Below are positions 42,026 to 51,785 of a DNA stretch of 64,000 nucleotides, piece by piece. The DNA is from Burkholderia savannae (GTDB lineage: Bacteria > Pseudomonadota > Gammaproteobacteria > Burkholderiales > Burkholderiaceae), in the NCBI RefSeq assembly GCF_001524445.2, contig NZ_CP013418.1, forward strand, positions 868,001-932,000, written 5' to 3'. Positions within the stretch are counted from its first letter, which is position 1; every line of letters begins with the position of its first letter. The position numbers and the translations under genes were made by a program. The notes beneath the pieces are model-generated. The model was not told the DNA's origin, did no database searches, and was given only the letters and a program-made list of their open reading frames with translations.

Positions 42026-43180
42026 TCAGAACTTGTGGCGGATCGCCGCGCGGACCGCGAACTGGTTCGCCGACGCCGACGGGCCGTCCGTGCCGACGAC
42101 ATAGCCGCCGTCCGCGATGGTGCCCGTCTTGTCGCCCGCGACCTTCTGCCATGCGCCCTGCAGATAGACGTCGGTGCGCTTCGACAGGTTGTAGTCCGCC
42201 ATCAGGCCGACGGTGTGGTACTTCGGCTTCGCGGTGCCCGCGGCCGCGTCGAACTTGCCGTCCGTATACACGTACTGCGCGCCGATGAAGAGCGCCGGCG
42301 TCAGCTGGTACTTGCCGTTGATTTCGAAGTTCTGGAACTTCGTCGCGGTCAGGCCGAGGCCCGTGAACGTCGACGACGGCAGATACACCGTCGAGACCGG
42401 ATTCTTGATGTCCGCCTTCGTGTACACGAAGCCGACCGTCGCCGGGCCGAACGTGTAGTTGACGCCGCCGCCGAAGATACGCAGGCGATCGGCCGTGAAG
42501 TTCGCGTCGTTGTCCGCGATCGCGCCGCCCGCCGTCTTGCCCGGGTTGTTCGCCTGCAGATATGCGGCGGCGAGTTGCAGGCCGCCCAGCGTATAAGCGG
42601 CGCCGATGCTGTACTGACGGTTGTTCGAGAAGCCGGTCGCGTTGCTGAAGCTGTACGTGCCGCCGACTTGCAGGCCGTTCCAGTCCGGGCTCGCATACTT
42701 GATCGTGTTGTTCACACGGAAGGAGTTGTCCGTGTTGTCGTTGTCGAACGGGTGCGAGAACAGCGTGCCGCCCCAGTTGCCGTTCGCGGTCAGCGGCGCG
42801 AGGTAGTCGACGACCGAATCGTACTGACGGCCGAGCGTCAGCGAGCCGAATTGCGTGTGCGACAGGCCGACGAACGCCTGGCGGCCGAACATCCGGCTGC
42901 CCTGGCCGAGCTTGCCGCTATTCAGGTCGAAGCCGTTTTCCAGCGTGAAGATCGCCTTCAGGCCGCCGCCCAGGTCTTCCGAGCCGCGCAGGCCCCAGCG
43001 GCTGCCTTGCGCGAAGCCGCTCGCGAGCTGGTAGTTGCTCTTGCCGATGCCGTTGACGTTCACGTTGCTCGTGTAGTTGAAGCCCTCGTCGATCACGCCG
43101 TACAGCGTGACACTGCTTTGAGCGAAGACCGGCGCGGCGAACGCGAGCAGTGCGGCGGCGGAAATGGCTTGCTTTTTCAT
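42026..43180 (-). CDS. Gram-negative porin (OmpC-like)
   Basis: The 384-residue porin has a signal peptide MKKQAISAAALLAFAAPVFA. The mature start is QSSVTLYGVIDEGFNYTSN, the conserved segments include GSRWGLRGSEDLGGG and SLTLGRQYD, and the C-terminal strand FAVRAAIRHKF ends in the Phe needed for outer-membrane insertion. It forms a 16-stranded trimeric channel. GGAGATA precedes the start at 43180. A leader with two hairpins (43207-43270) lies upstream and a terminator follows. It is a paralog of the partial porin at 1-123. Confidence 0.94.
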   Translation of the reverse strand: MKKQAISAAALLAFAAPVFAQSSVTLYGVIDEGFNYTSNVNVNGIGKSNYQLASGFAQGSRWGLRGSEDLGGGLKAIFTLENGFDLNSGKLGQGSRMFGRQAFVGLSHTQFGSLTLGRQYDSVVDYLAPLTANGNWGGTLFSHPFDNDNTDNSFRVNNTIKYASPDWNGLQVGGTYSFSNATGFSNNRQYSIGAAYTLGGLQLAAAYLQANNPGKTAGGAIADNDANFTADRLRIFGGGVNYTFGPATVGFVYTKADIKNPVSTVYLPSSTFTGLGLTATKFQNFEINGKYQLTPALFIGAQYVYTDGKFDAAAGTAKPKYHTVGLMADYNLSKRTDVYLQGAWQKVAGDKTGTIADGGYVVGTDGPSASANQFAVRAAIRHKF

Positions 43181-43623
43181 TATCGATATCTCCAGACCTT
43201 GTGTTCGGCGGCCTCGCACATGCGAAGCCGCCACGACGCATGTGACGTTTCGGCGCCCCCTTTCGGGGCGTTTCATTTCGGGGGGCATCTCGGGCGCATC
43301 CCGCCTCGTACGGCCGACGCCTCGGGATTGCTGCACTGGGGGAAATACTGTCATGCAAAAAATGCAACGTCCATGTTGGTGCATCACTTTTTTACATTTC
43401 GTTGCGTATTGCCAACTGCCGTGTCGGGAATTCGTCAGACTCGTCCGTAACTTCGCGTAAACCCGTAACCCTCGCCATCGATGGCACAATGCGCGAGCAT
43501 CGTTGTCTGAATCCGATCATGTAGCGTGCCGCCCCCCACCATGCGCCATTTGTCCGCCCCCGTTTTCGCCGTTCGAGCCACGCACCGCGTCCGCCGCGCG
43601 TCGCCGCGCGCCCGCGACGCCGC
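43181..43623. other. Divergent intergenic region, porin / OpgC
   Basis: About 440 bases without a gene. The left part is the porin leader; AT-rich DNA at 43340-43410 (with CATTTCGTTGCG) likely carries the porin promoter. The OpgC promoter should lie between 43440 and 43600 but I cannot place it. Confidence 0.5.
43207..43270 (-). promoter_or_regulatory. Hairpins in the porin 5' leader
   Basis: Two stems lie 27-90 bases before the porin start. One spans 43207-43232 (GGCGGC ... GCCGCC with inner TCGCA/TGCGA pairing); the other pairs CGCCCC at 43254-43259 with GGGGCG at 43265-43270. Porin mRNAs of Gram-negative bacteria are often controlled by small RNAs and leader structure, so these may matter for stability. 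No specific regulator is visible. Confidence 0.4.
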
Positions 43624-44772
43624 ATGAACGCCGCGCCAGCCCAACGTTACGCCGAGCTCGACTTTTTTCGCGGTCTCGTGCTGCTCATCATCGTCGTCGA
43701 CCATATCGGCGGCAGCATGCTGTCGCGCGTCACGCTGCACGCCTACGCGCTCTGCGACGCGGCCGAAGTGTTCGTGTTCCTCGGCGGCTTCGCGACCGCG
43801 ATCGCGTACAACTCGCTCGCCGCGCGCCACACCGAGTCCGCCGCGCGCCAGCGTTTCATCAAGCGCGCGTTCGAAATCTATCGCGCGTTCCTGTTCACGG
43901 CCGGCCTGATGCTTTTCATCACCGCGATGCTCAACGCGTTCGCGATCGACGCGCCGAACATGCCGACCAACGATCTCGACGGGCTGATGCACGCGCCGCT
44001 CGCCGCGCTGCGCGACATCCTGCTGCTACGGCGCCAGCCGTATCTCGCGTCGGTGTTGCCGATGTACGCGTTCTTCGCGCTGCTCGTGCCGCTCGCGCTG
44101 CCCGTCGCGCGCAGCCGCTGGTGGTGGCTGCTCGTCGCCGCCAGCGCCGCGCTGTGGCTCGCGGCGCGCAAGATCGCCGGCTATCTGCCGACCGTCGACG
44201 GCGTGCCCTGGGACTTCAATCCGTTCGCATGGCAGTTCCTGTTCCTGCTCGGCATCGTCGCGCGCTGCCAGCCGATCTACCCGGTGCTCGCGCGGCGGCC
44301 CGTAGGCTGGTTCGCGACCGCGGCCGCGATCGTGGTGGTCGCGGCCGGCGCGTACTACCGGCTGCGCATCGAACCGTTCCCGGCCGATCCGTCGATCAAG
44401 CAGAATCTCGGCGTGCTGCGGCTCGCGAATTTCATCGCGATCGCGTGGCTCGCCGCGAAGCTCGTCCACCTCGGCTGGATGCATCGGATCGCGCAGGCGA
44501 TGCCGTGGATCGGCACGATCGGCCGCCAAGGCCTGCTCTGCTTCGTCGCGGGCACGGGCATCTCGCTGCTCGTCGATTCGCTGCTGTACGCGGCGACGGA
44601 CGGTTATCTGAACGTGCCGCTCGGCCTCGTCGCCGACGCCGCCGCAGTCGGCCTGCTGTACGTCGTCGCGAAGCTGTACGCGCCGCTCGTCGCGCGGGCG
44701 TCCGAGTTCGTCAGGCAATGGCGGCTCCCGCAGCGGCCGCCCCGGCTGCCGCTGCGCCGCCCGCGGCGCTGA
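43624..44772 (+). CDS. opgC: OpgC-type osmoregulated periplasmic glucan succinyltransferase
   Basis: This 382-residue polytopic protein of about ten helices begins AELDFFRGLVLLIIVVDHIGG, the OpgC/acyltransferase-3-like signature (LDFFRG with a His in the first helix). Such proteins decorate periplasmic glucans with succinyl groups at the inner membrane. The length fits the family. The C-terminus is Arg/Pro-rich (PQRPPRLPLRRPRR). The next gene, a secreted esterase, starts 64 bases later and might act on acyl-substituted glucans; that is a guess. Confidence 0.88.
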   Translation: MNAAPAQRYAELDFFRGLVLLIIVVDHIGGSMLSRVTLHAYALCDAAEVFVFLGGFATAIAYNSLAARHTESAARQRFIKRAFEIYRAFLFTAGLMLFITAMLNAFAIDAPNMPTNDLDGLMHAPLAALRDILLLRRQPYLASVLPMYAFFALLVPLALPVARSRWWWLLVAASAALWLAARKIAGYLPTVDGVPWDFNPFAWQFLFLLGIVARCQPIYPVLARRPVGWFATAAAIVVVAAGAYYRLRIEPFPADPSIKQNLGVLRLANFIAIAWLAAKLVHLGWMHRIAQAMPWIGTIGRQGLLCFVAGTGISLLVDSLLYAATDGYLNVPLGLVADAAAVGLLYVVAKLYAPLVARASEFVRQWRLPQRPPRLPLRRPRR

Positions 44773-44836
44773 AAATCCGCATACGGCCGTCATTCGCTGC
44801 TGCTAGCATATCGGCGCCCATTCCCATTACGCCGTC

Positions 44837-45653
44837 ATGCGCCGATTCGTCTTGCCTCTCGCCGCGCTGCTCGCCGCCGCGCTCCATCTCGCCGCGCACG
44901 CGGCGCCCGCCAGCAGCATCGTCACCCGCACGTTCCGCTCGCAAGCGCTGCACCGTGACTGGTCCTACACCGTCTACCTGCCCGCGGGCTACAACCCGGA
45001 AGGCGCGCGCTATCCGGTGCTGTATCTGCTGCACGGCAACGCCGGCAACGCGAACGACTGGATCACGCAGGGCCGCCTGCAACTCACCGCCGACGCGCTG
45101 ATCGAGCGCCGGGACATTCCGCCCGTCGTGATCGTGATGCCGCAAGGCGGCACCGACTGGTACGTCGACCGCAAGGAAAAGATGCAGAGCGCGTTTCTCG
45201 ACGATCTGATGCCCGACGTCGAAGCGCATTACGCGGTGTCGAACCAGCGCGCGGGACGCGCGATCGGCGGCGTGTCGATGGGCGGCTTCGGCGCGCTGCG
45301 TTTCGCGTTCCTCGAGCCGGAGCGCTTCTGCGGCGCGATGCTGCTGAGCCCGGCCGTCTACGCGAACGAGCCGCCCACGGGCTCGGCCGCGCGTTACGTC
45401 GGCGTGTTCGGCGACAAGCAGTTCGACCCGAAGGTCTGGCACGAGCTCAACTACCCGGCGCTGTGGCGCAGCTACTTCGCGCAGCCACTGCGGCTGCGGA
45501 TGTTCATCGCCGCCGGCGACGACGATCTGTCGATCCAGGCCGAGTCGAGCGTGCTCTACACGAGCCTGCGGCGCGCGCAGAATCCGGCCGCGCTGCGGAT
45601 CGTCGACGGCGCGCACACGTGGGACGTGTGGCGCCGCCTGATCGCGCCTGCGC

Positions 45654-45682
<29 letters not shown>
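44837..45682 (+). CDS. Secreted esterase (alpha/beta hydrolase, esterase D family)
   Basis: This 281-residue hydrolase has a signal peptide MRRFVLPLAALLAAALHLAAHAA. The body has YTVYLPAGYNPEGARYPVLY, the oxyanion region LLHGNAGNANDW, the nucleophile elbow GVSMGGFGALRF, an acid in AGDDDLSI, and the catalytic His in GAHTWDVW. It resembles antigen 85/FrsA-type and S-formylglutathione hydrolase-like esterases but is exported. Its tail overlaps the convergent ornithine cyclodeaminase-like gene by 29 bases. Confidence 0.9.
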
Positions 45683-46676
<994 letters not shown>

Positions 46677-47166
46677 CGTTTGTCCTCTCGAAGGGGCTTC
46701 GGAGTCGGAGGCTTTGCTTCTTCGGGGCTTCGGGGCTTCGGGGCTTCGGGGCTTCGGGGCTTCGGGGCTTCGGGGCTTCGGGGCTTCGGGGCTTCGGGGC
46801 TTCGCGCACTTCGAGTTCCCATGTGCGTTTCGGTGCTGCTATCCGACTTCGCGTTTCGTGTCGTCGACGTCGGCGTTCCCGGCTTCGTCGATGCGTCGGC
46901 GTCGGTTCAATGATTCGGCGATTCGCCTCGGCGCCTCGCCCCCCTAGCCCCTGAATCTCCGAGCTCCAAACTCCAAACCCGGAATCACGCATCTCCGAAT
47001 CGACAAATCGCCGAACGCCCAACCCCGAAACATCAGCATTGACGACGAACGTCGATCGGCGCGCGTTCGGCCTCGACCGCAGCGATCGCGCCCGGCCGGC
47101 GCCGCCTCGCCGCACCGCCCGGCCTCGGACCCGGCTCGCACGCGGCCAACACACCGCCCGACGCCA
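46677..47166. other. Low-complexity intergenic region
   Basis: About 490 bases between two minus-strand genes. It holds the ten-copy 8-bp array, then degenerate repeats built on TTCGGCGATTCG and CTCCAAA (46890-47035). No gene is credible; translations are Gly-Phe-Arg or Cys-Pro repeats made by the array. Confidence 0.6.
46721..46800. repeat. 8-bp perfect tandem repeat, ten copies
   Basis: Ten identical TTCGGGGC units run without a mismatch from 46721, followed by TTCG. The array ends 44 bases upstream of the start codon of the cyclodeaminase-like gene (which begins at 46676 and reads leftward), so it sits in that gene's promoter or leader. Perfect identity means recent expansion. Confidence 0.97.
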
Positions 47167-47565
47167 TCACACGCCATCGTCGGGCACGTCGAGCCCGAGC
47201 GCGTCGATCACCTCGCGCGCGTTGCGAAACGCCTCGACGGCCGCCGGCGCGCCCGCGTACAGCGCGCTGTGCAGCAGCACCTCGCGAATCTCGACGAGGC
47301 TCGCGCCATTGTTCAACGCACCGCGAATATGCCCCTTGAGCTCGTGCCCGCGGCCGAGCGCCGCGAGCATCGCGCACGTGCAAAGGCTGCGCGTCTTCAG
47401 GTCGATGCCGCCGCGCTGCCACGTGCTGCCCCACGCGTGCTCGTTCAGCCATTCCTGCAACGGCCGCGAAAAGCCGTCCAGATCGCTCATCGCGCGCTCG
47501 ACGAACGCGTCGCCCATCACCTGCGTGCGGCGCGCCTTGCCCCGCTCGCGGTCTGCTTCGCTCAT
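47167..47565 (-). CDS. Carboxymuconolactone decarboxylase family protein
   Basis: This 132-residue protein has the CMD fold motifs ERAMSDLDGFSRPLQEWLNEHAWG, GGIDLKTRSLCTCAMLAALGR and HIRGALNNGASLVEIREVLLH. This matches the gamma-carboxymuconolactone decarboxylase (PcaC-like) branch more than the AhpD branch, since no CxxC is present. The true reaction is unknown, since many family members act outside the protocatechuate pathway and no pca genes adjoin. It appears monocistronic. Confidence 0.88.
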   Translation of the reverse strand: MSEADRERGKARRTQVMGDAFVERAMSDLDGFSRPLQEWLNEHAWGSTWQRGGIDLKTRSLCTCAMLAALGRGHELKGHIRGALNNGASLVEIREVLLHSALYAGAPAAVEAFRNAREVIDALGLDVPDDGV

Positions 47566-47990
47566 GCCGCTCTCCTGTCCTGAATGGGATGATCGTAGTG
47601 GAATCCGGTTCGGCTCAGATGCTACACGGCTTCAATCCCGTCGCCCGCCCTTCGCGCTCGAGGTCTTTCCCCAATTGCGGCGACGTCGTCGCTCGCGTGC
47701 GTTGCGCACGCCGCCACGCGCCCCCCGCAAGCGAATTCCGGATCGTCAATGAATCACATCACGAATATCGAATAGGCAAACCGGCAATCGCCGTCTAGAC
47801 TTTCTGCAACTCGTGCGTCGGCGACGCACACCTGCGCCGACCGCCGGGCGCACGATGACGGCAGCCGCACGCGAGCACGCCGGCTGGCGGCTGACGGCCG
47901 ACGGCCGACGGCCGACGCTTCGAGCGCGTCGCGAGCGCCGCTCGCGTGTGGAAGACAAGATACCGAAGTCAAAATTCAGGAGATCCGACC
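47566..47990. other. Divergent intergenic region
   Basis: About 425 bases between the CMD gene and the alpha/beta hydrolase gene. It contains short GACGGCCGACGGCC-type repeats (47893-47915) and AT-richer DNA at 47745-47815 that may hold promoters. No gene is seen. Confidence 0.5.
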
Positions 47991-48881
47991 TTGGATGATG
48001 CACGCCGCGTGACTTCGTTCAGTCACGACGAATTGACTTTCGACGTCGTCGATACGGGCCCGATCGACGGCGAGATCATCGTGCTGCTGCACGGCTGGCC
48101 GCAGACGGCGAAATGCTGGGCGCGCGTCGCCGCCGCGCTCAACGCCGACGGCTACCGCACCGTCGCGCCGAACCAGCGCGGCTATTCGCCGGGCGCCCGC
48201 CCGCGCCGGGTCGGCGCATACCGGATGCAGCATCTCGTCGGCGACGTGGTCGCGCTGATCGAGCGGCTCGGCGGCGGCCCGGTTCACGTCGTCGGGCACG
48301 ACTGGGGCGCGGCCGTCGCGTGGGCGCTGGCGGGCCGGCATCCGGCCGCCGTGCGCACGCTCACGACCGTGTCGGTGCCGCACTCGGGCGCGTTCATGCG
48401 CTCGATGCTCAGCAGCGACCAGTTGTTCCGCTCGTACTACATGGGCCTGTTCCAGTTGCCGAAGCTGCCGGAACTGTTCGTCACGCGCTGTCGCGGGCTG
48501 TTCGGAAAAATGCTGGCGAGCACCGGGATGACGCGCGACGAAGTGGACGCCGTCTATGCCGACATCGTCGATACGGGCGCGCTGACGACGTCGCTCAACT
48601 GGTATCGCGCGATGGCGCTGACGCCGCCCGGCTACCTGACCCGCAAGGTGCCCGTGCCCGTCATGCATATCTGGGGCGCGCGGGATGCGGCGCTGTCGCG
48701 GCGCGGCGCCGAGCTCGCGCGCGATTTCGTGAGCGGGCCATATCGGCTCGAGGTGCTGCCGCACGCGACGCACTGGATTCCCGAGCACGACGCGGACAAG
48801 CTCGCCGCGCTCGTGCGCGAATCGATCGCGGTGCGGCCGGGCCCGGCGCCCGGCCCGCTCGCGGCCGCGCCGGCGAGCTGA
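47991..48881 (+). CDS. Alpha/beta hydrolase, epoxide hydrolase-like
   Basis: This 296-residue enzyme has the oxyanion motif LLHGWPQTAKCW, PNQRGYSPGARP, and the nucleophile elbow GHDWGAAVAW. The nucleophile is Asp, as in epoxide hydrolases and haloalkane dehalogenases, and the catalytic His is in LPHATHWIPEHDAD. A single cap-domain Tyr-rich stretch (FRSYYMGLFQLP) supports epoxide hydrolase. The start is taken as TTG at 47991, seven bases after AGGAGAT; GTG at 48009 and ATG at 47946 are alternatives. It is cytoplasmic with no operon partner. Confidence 0.88.
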   Translation: MDDARRVTSFSHDELTFDVVDTGPIDGEIIVLLHGWPQTAKCWARVAAALNADGYRTVAPNQRGYSPGARPRRVGAYRMQHLVGDVVALIERLGGGPVHVVGHDWGAAVAWALAGRHPAAVRTLTTVSVPHSGAFMRSMLSSDQLFRSYYMGLFQLPKLPELFVTRCRGLFGKMLASTGMTRDEVDAVYADIVDTGALTTSLNWYRAMALTPPGYLTRKVPVPVMHIWGARDAALSRRGAELARDFVSGPYRLEVLPHATHWIPEHDADKLAALVRESIAVRPGPAPGPLAAAPAS

Positions 48882-48927
48882 TCGGCGGTTCGCCGGGCGC
48901 GCGGCGCGGCGTGCCGCAGCGCCGGGC

Positions 48928-50037
48928 TCAGTCCGTCGGGGCGATACCCGCGCGCTCCATCGCGCGCGTCGACTGGATCACGACGAGCGTATCGCCCGCC
49001 TCGATCCGGCACGGCGAATCTTCGTAGAACGACAGGATCTTGCCCGCGCGGTCGAGCCCGACGACGAGCGCGCCCGTCACCTCGTTCGACATGCAGCCGA
49101 TCTCGTGCGCGGCGGCCGGCCGCTCGACGAGCGTCGCGCGGCCGCGTGTCGACAGCATGTCGTTGACGAACGGCACGATGTAGCGGCTCGCGACCGCATC
49201 GGCGAGCAACAGCGCACCGATCTTCGTCGACGACACGATCACGTCGGCGCCCGCCTGCCGCAATTGCCGCTGATACAGGTTCTCCTGAATCCGCACGACG
49301 ATCTTCGTATCCGGCGCGATGCTGCGCACGGACAGCGTGAGCAGGATCGCGGTCGGATCGTCGGTGACCGAGATGATGACCGCCTTCGCGCTGCGCACCT
49401 GCGCCTGCTGCAGCAGGTCCTCGTGCGCGGGATCGCCGCAAAGCCCCGTCACGCCGAGCGCGGCGGCCGCCTCGAGCGCCTGCTCCTGCGAATCGATGAC
49501 GATCAGCGTCGCCGGATCGACACCGCTTTCGAGCAGCTCGCGCACGGCGATCGAGCCGCTCAGCCCGTAGCCGCAAATCACGATGTGATCGCGCAGATTT
49601 TTTTGCAGGCGCTTCATGCGGAACTCCTCGATGACCCGTTGAATCACGAATTGATAAGCCGTGCCGAGAAAAATGAACCAGATGCCGATGCGGATCGGCA
49701 CGATGAAGAACGCGTCGATGAGCCGCGCGCGCGCGGTGACGGGCACGATGTCGCCGTAGCCGACCGTCGCGACCGTGACCATCGTGAAATAGACGAGATC
49801 CGCGATGCTCATCGGCACGCTCTTCGTCGAGTCGCGCAGGCCGTCGCGATCGAGATACAGCACGAGGAACGCGAGCGTGCACAGGCCGACGACGAGCGCG
49901 AGGCGAAACGTCAGCGTGCGCAGCGGCGACGCGGCGGGCCGCGTGAACAGCGTGCGCGCACGCGGCGCCGTCCACGGCGCGCGCGCGCGGCGCAGCCGAA
50001 AGCGCAGCGACTTGCGATGATCGGATGGCGACGGCAA
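48928..50037 (-). CDS. Potassium channel with RCK (TrkA-N) domain
   Basis: The 369-residue protein has two membrane helices flanking a pore loop with the selectivity filter TVATVGYGDIVP (about residues 88-99). A TrkA-N/RCK domain follows with Rossmann motif IVICGYGLSGSIAVREL and NAD-binding Asp in VIDSQEQ, then a TrkA-C-like tail (GALVVGLDRAGKILSF). It resembles Kch/MthK-type channels that gate K+ flow by ligand binding in the cytosol. The first 40 residues are Arg-rich. It appears to be a single-gene unit. Confidence 0.92.
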   Translation of the reverse strand: MPSPSDHRKSLRFRLRRARAPWTAPRARTLFTRPAASPLRTLTFRLALVVGLCTLAFLVLYLDRDGLRDSTKSVPMSIADLVYFTMVTVATVGYGDIVPVTARARLIDAFFIVPIRIGIWFIFLGTAYQFVIQRVIEEFRMKRLQKNLRDHIVICGYGLSGSIAVRELLESGVDPATLIVIDSQEQALEAAAALGVTGLCGDPAHEDLLQQAQVRSAKAVIISVTDDPTAILLTLSVRSIAPDTKIVVRIQENLYQRQLRQAGADVIVSSTKIGALLLADAVASRYIVPFVNDMLSTRGRATLVERPAAAHEIGCMSNEVTGALVVGLDRAGKILSFYEDSPCRIEAGDTLVVIQSTRAMERAGIAPTD

Positions 50038-50224
50038 GTATCTTCTCCAGAACGGGGCGTCGCGATTTTACGCCGCGAAACGCCGCCGCGCGCGGCGCAA
50101 ACCGTCGTCGCGCGGCGTGCGCCGCGTGCGAACGCCCAAGGTTTGACGATCTTTGACGTGCGCCGCGCCGACGGCGACGCCGCCGTTATCATGATGGCCG
50201 TCGCGCGCGCTCCTCTCGCCGACG

Positions 50225-51553
50225 CTACAGCATGCTCGTCGGCCGCCGCATCGTGCCGTCGACGAAGCGCGCCGCGCGAAACGCGGACAGATCGAGCGAC
50301 GTCGCGCCGGTGTCGACCCACTCGGCGAGCAGGCGGCCGACGATCGGCCCCATCGCGAAGCCGTGCCCGCAGAACCCGGTCGCGACCGCGAGCCCGTCCG
50401 GCGTGCGCGGCGCGTCGATCACCGGAATGCCGTCGGGCAGCACGTCGATCAGGCCGGCCCACGCCTCGACGATCTGCGCGTCGCGCAGCGCCGGAAAGAT
50501 CGCCTTCAGCTTCGCGAGCGCGCGCGGCGCATGAGCCGGATTCGGCTGCGGATTCGGATCGCGCGGCTCGATCGCCGATGCGCGGCCCGCGACGCGCGTC
50601 GTCAGATCGCGCCACGCCGCGCCGTTCAGATGGAAGCGGAATTTCTCGCGCTGCGCCCACAGCTCGGGCAGGAACAGGCTCAGCCCGCGCAGATGGCCGA
50701 GCGTCACGTCGACGTCGACCTGCATGTCGTCCGCGAGATTGATCGCGCCGTTCGCGCGCTGCCGGATGCCGAGGCCGTGCCCCCAGATCGTCGACACGGA
50801 CACGGCGGGCAGCGCGTTCGTACGCATGCAGGTGCCGCGCACCGCCTGCTGCGGCAGCCGGATGCCGACGCCGTCCAGCAGGTGAAAGCTCGTCGCGCCC
50901 GCTGCGCAGATCACGCGCCGCGCCTTCACGACGCCGCGCTCGGTGACGACGCCCGTCACCGAGCCGCCCGACGTATCGATCGCGGTCACGCCGCAGCCTT
51001 CGAAGAAGCGCGCGCCGGCTTCGGCCGCCCGCGCGGCGAACGCGGCGGCGACGCGGCGCGGCTCCGCCTGGCCGTCGCTCGCCGTGTAGAGGCCGCCGAG
51101 CGCGGGCGCGGCGAGGCCGCTTACGCGCGCGTCGATCTCGGCGCGCGCGAGCGTGCGCGTGTCGAGCCCGTGCGTGCGCGCGATGTCCGTCCATTGCTGG
51201 AACGACGCCCAATCGTCGTCGTTGCCGGCGATATAGAGACAGCCGCCCTGCCGCCATTCGAGATCGGCGTCGAGTTCGCGCTCGAGGCCTTCCCATAGGC
51301 GCATGCCGGCCATCATCAGCGGCACTTCGGCGGCTTCGCGGCCCTGCTGGCGCACGAAGCCCCACGCGCGCGTCGACTGCTGTCCCGCAATGCGGGATTT
51401 GTCGAACACGACCGCCTTTATCCCGCGCAAACCGAGATAATAGGCGGCCGCGCAGCCCATGATGCCGGCGCCCGCGATCGCGACGTCGGCTTGCGACGGA
51501 AACGGCTCGTCGGCGCGAGCGAGCGTGTTGTAAAGCGGATAGGTCGTGGTCAT
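50225..51553 (-). CDS. FAD-dependent oxidoreductase (DAO family)
   Basis: This 442-residue protein has the FAD Rossmann motif AIAGAGIMGCAAAYYLGLRG (about residues 26-45) and the DAO C-terminal segment VATGFCGHGFAMGPIVGRLLAEW. It belongs to the glycine/D-amino-acid oxidase group, with sarcosine or D-amino-acid dehydrogenases as likely functions. The substrate is not readable and no partner subunit gene adjoins. The divergent regulator gene at 51786 starts 233 bases away and may control it. Confidence 0.88.
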   Translation of the reverse strand: MTTTYPLYNTLARADEPFPSQADVAIAGAGIMGCAAAYYLGLRGIKAVVFDKSRIAGQQSTRAWGFVRQQGREAAEVPLMMAGMRLWEGLERELDADLEWRQGGCLYIAGNDDDWASFQQWTDIARTHGLDTRTLARAEIDARVSGLAAPALGGLYTASDGQAEPRRVAAAFAARAAEAGARFFEGCGVTAIDTSGGSVTGVVTERGVVKARRVICAAGATSFHLLDGVGIRLPQQAVRGTCMRTNALPAVSVSTIWGHGLGIRQRANGAINLADDMQVDVDVTLGHLRGLSLFLPELWAQREKFRFHLNGAAWRDLTTRVAGRASAIEPRDPNPQPNPAHAPRALAKLKAIFPALRDAQIVEAWAGLIDVLPDGIPVIDAPRTPDGLAVATGFCGHGFAMGPIVGRLLAEWVDTGATSLDLSAFRAARFVDGTMRRPTSML

Positions 51554-51785
51554 GTCGGTAGTTCTGACGAAAGCGCCATCGGCGAAAACCCGTCACAGTA
51601 ACTTGAGGAAACACCTTTCACAGAAAAACGCACACTAGTGCGCAGGACGAACTTTGTTTTGCGGTAAAGTTATCTTTCTACGCGTGGCCGGTCGGCTCGC
51701 CTCATCCGACGGCATCGAACGATGCCGTACCGTGCGCCATCCGGCGCTCCGTTCTGAATTATTCGAACCGATCCGTTCCCGCAGT

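Noticed and set aside
47167..47565. AhpD-type peroxidase for the CMD-fold protein
   Set aside because: The CxxC active site of AhpD is absent; only LCTCAM is present and the pattern fits the PcaC-like branch.
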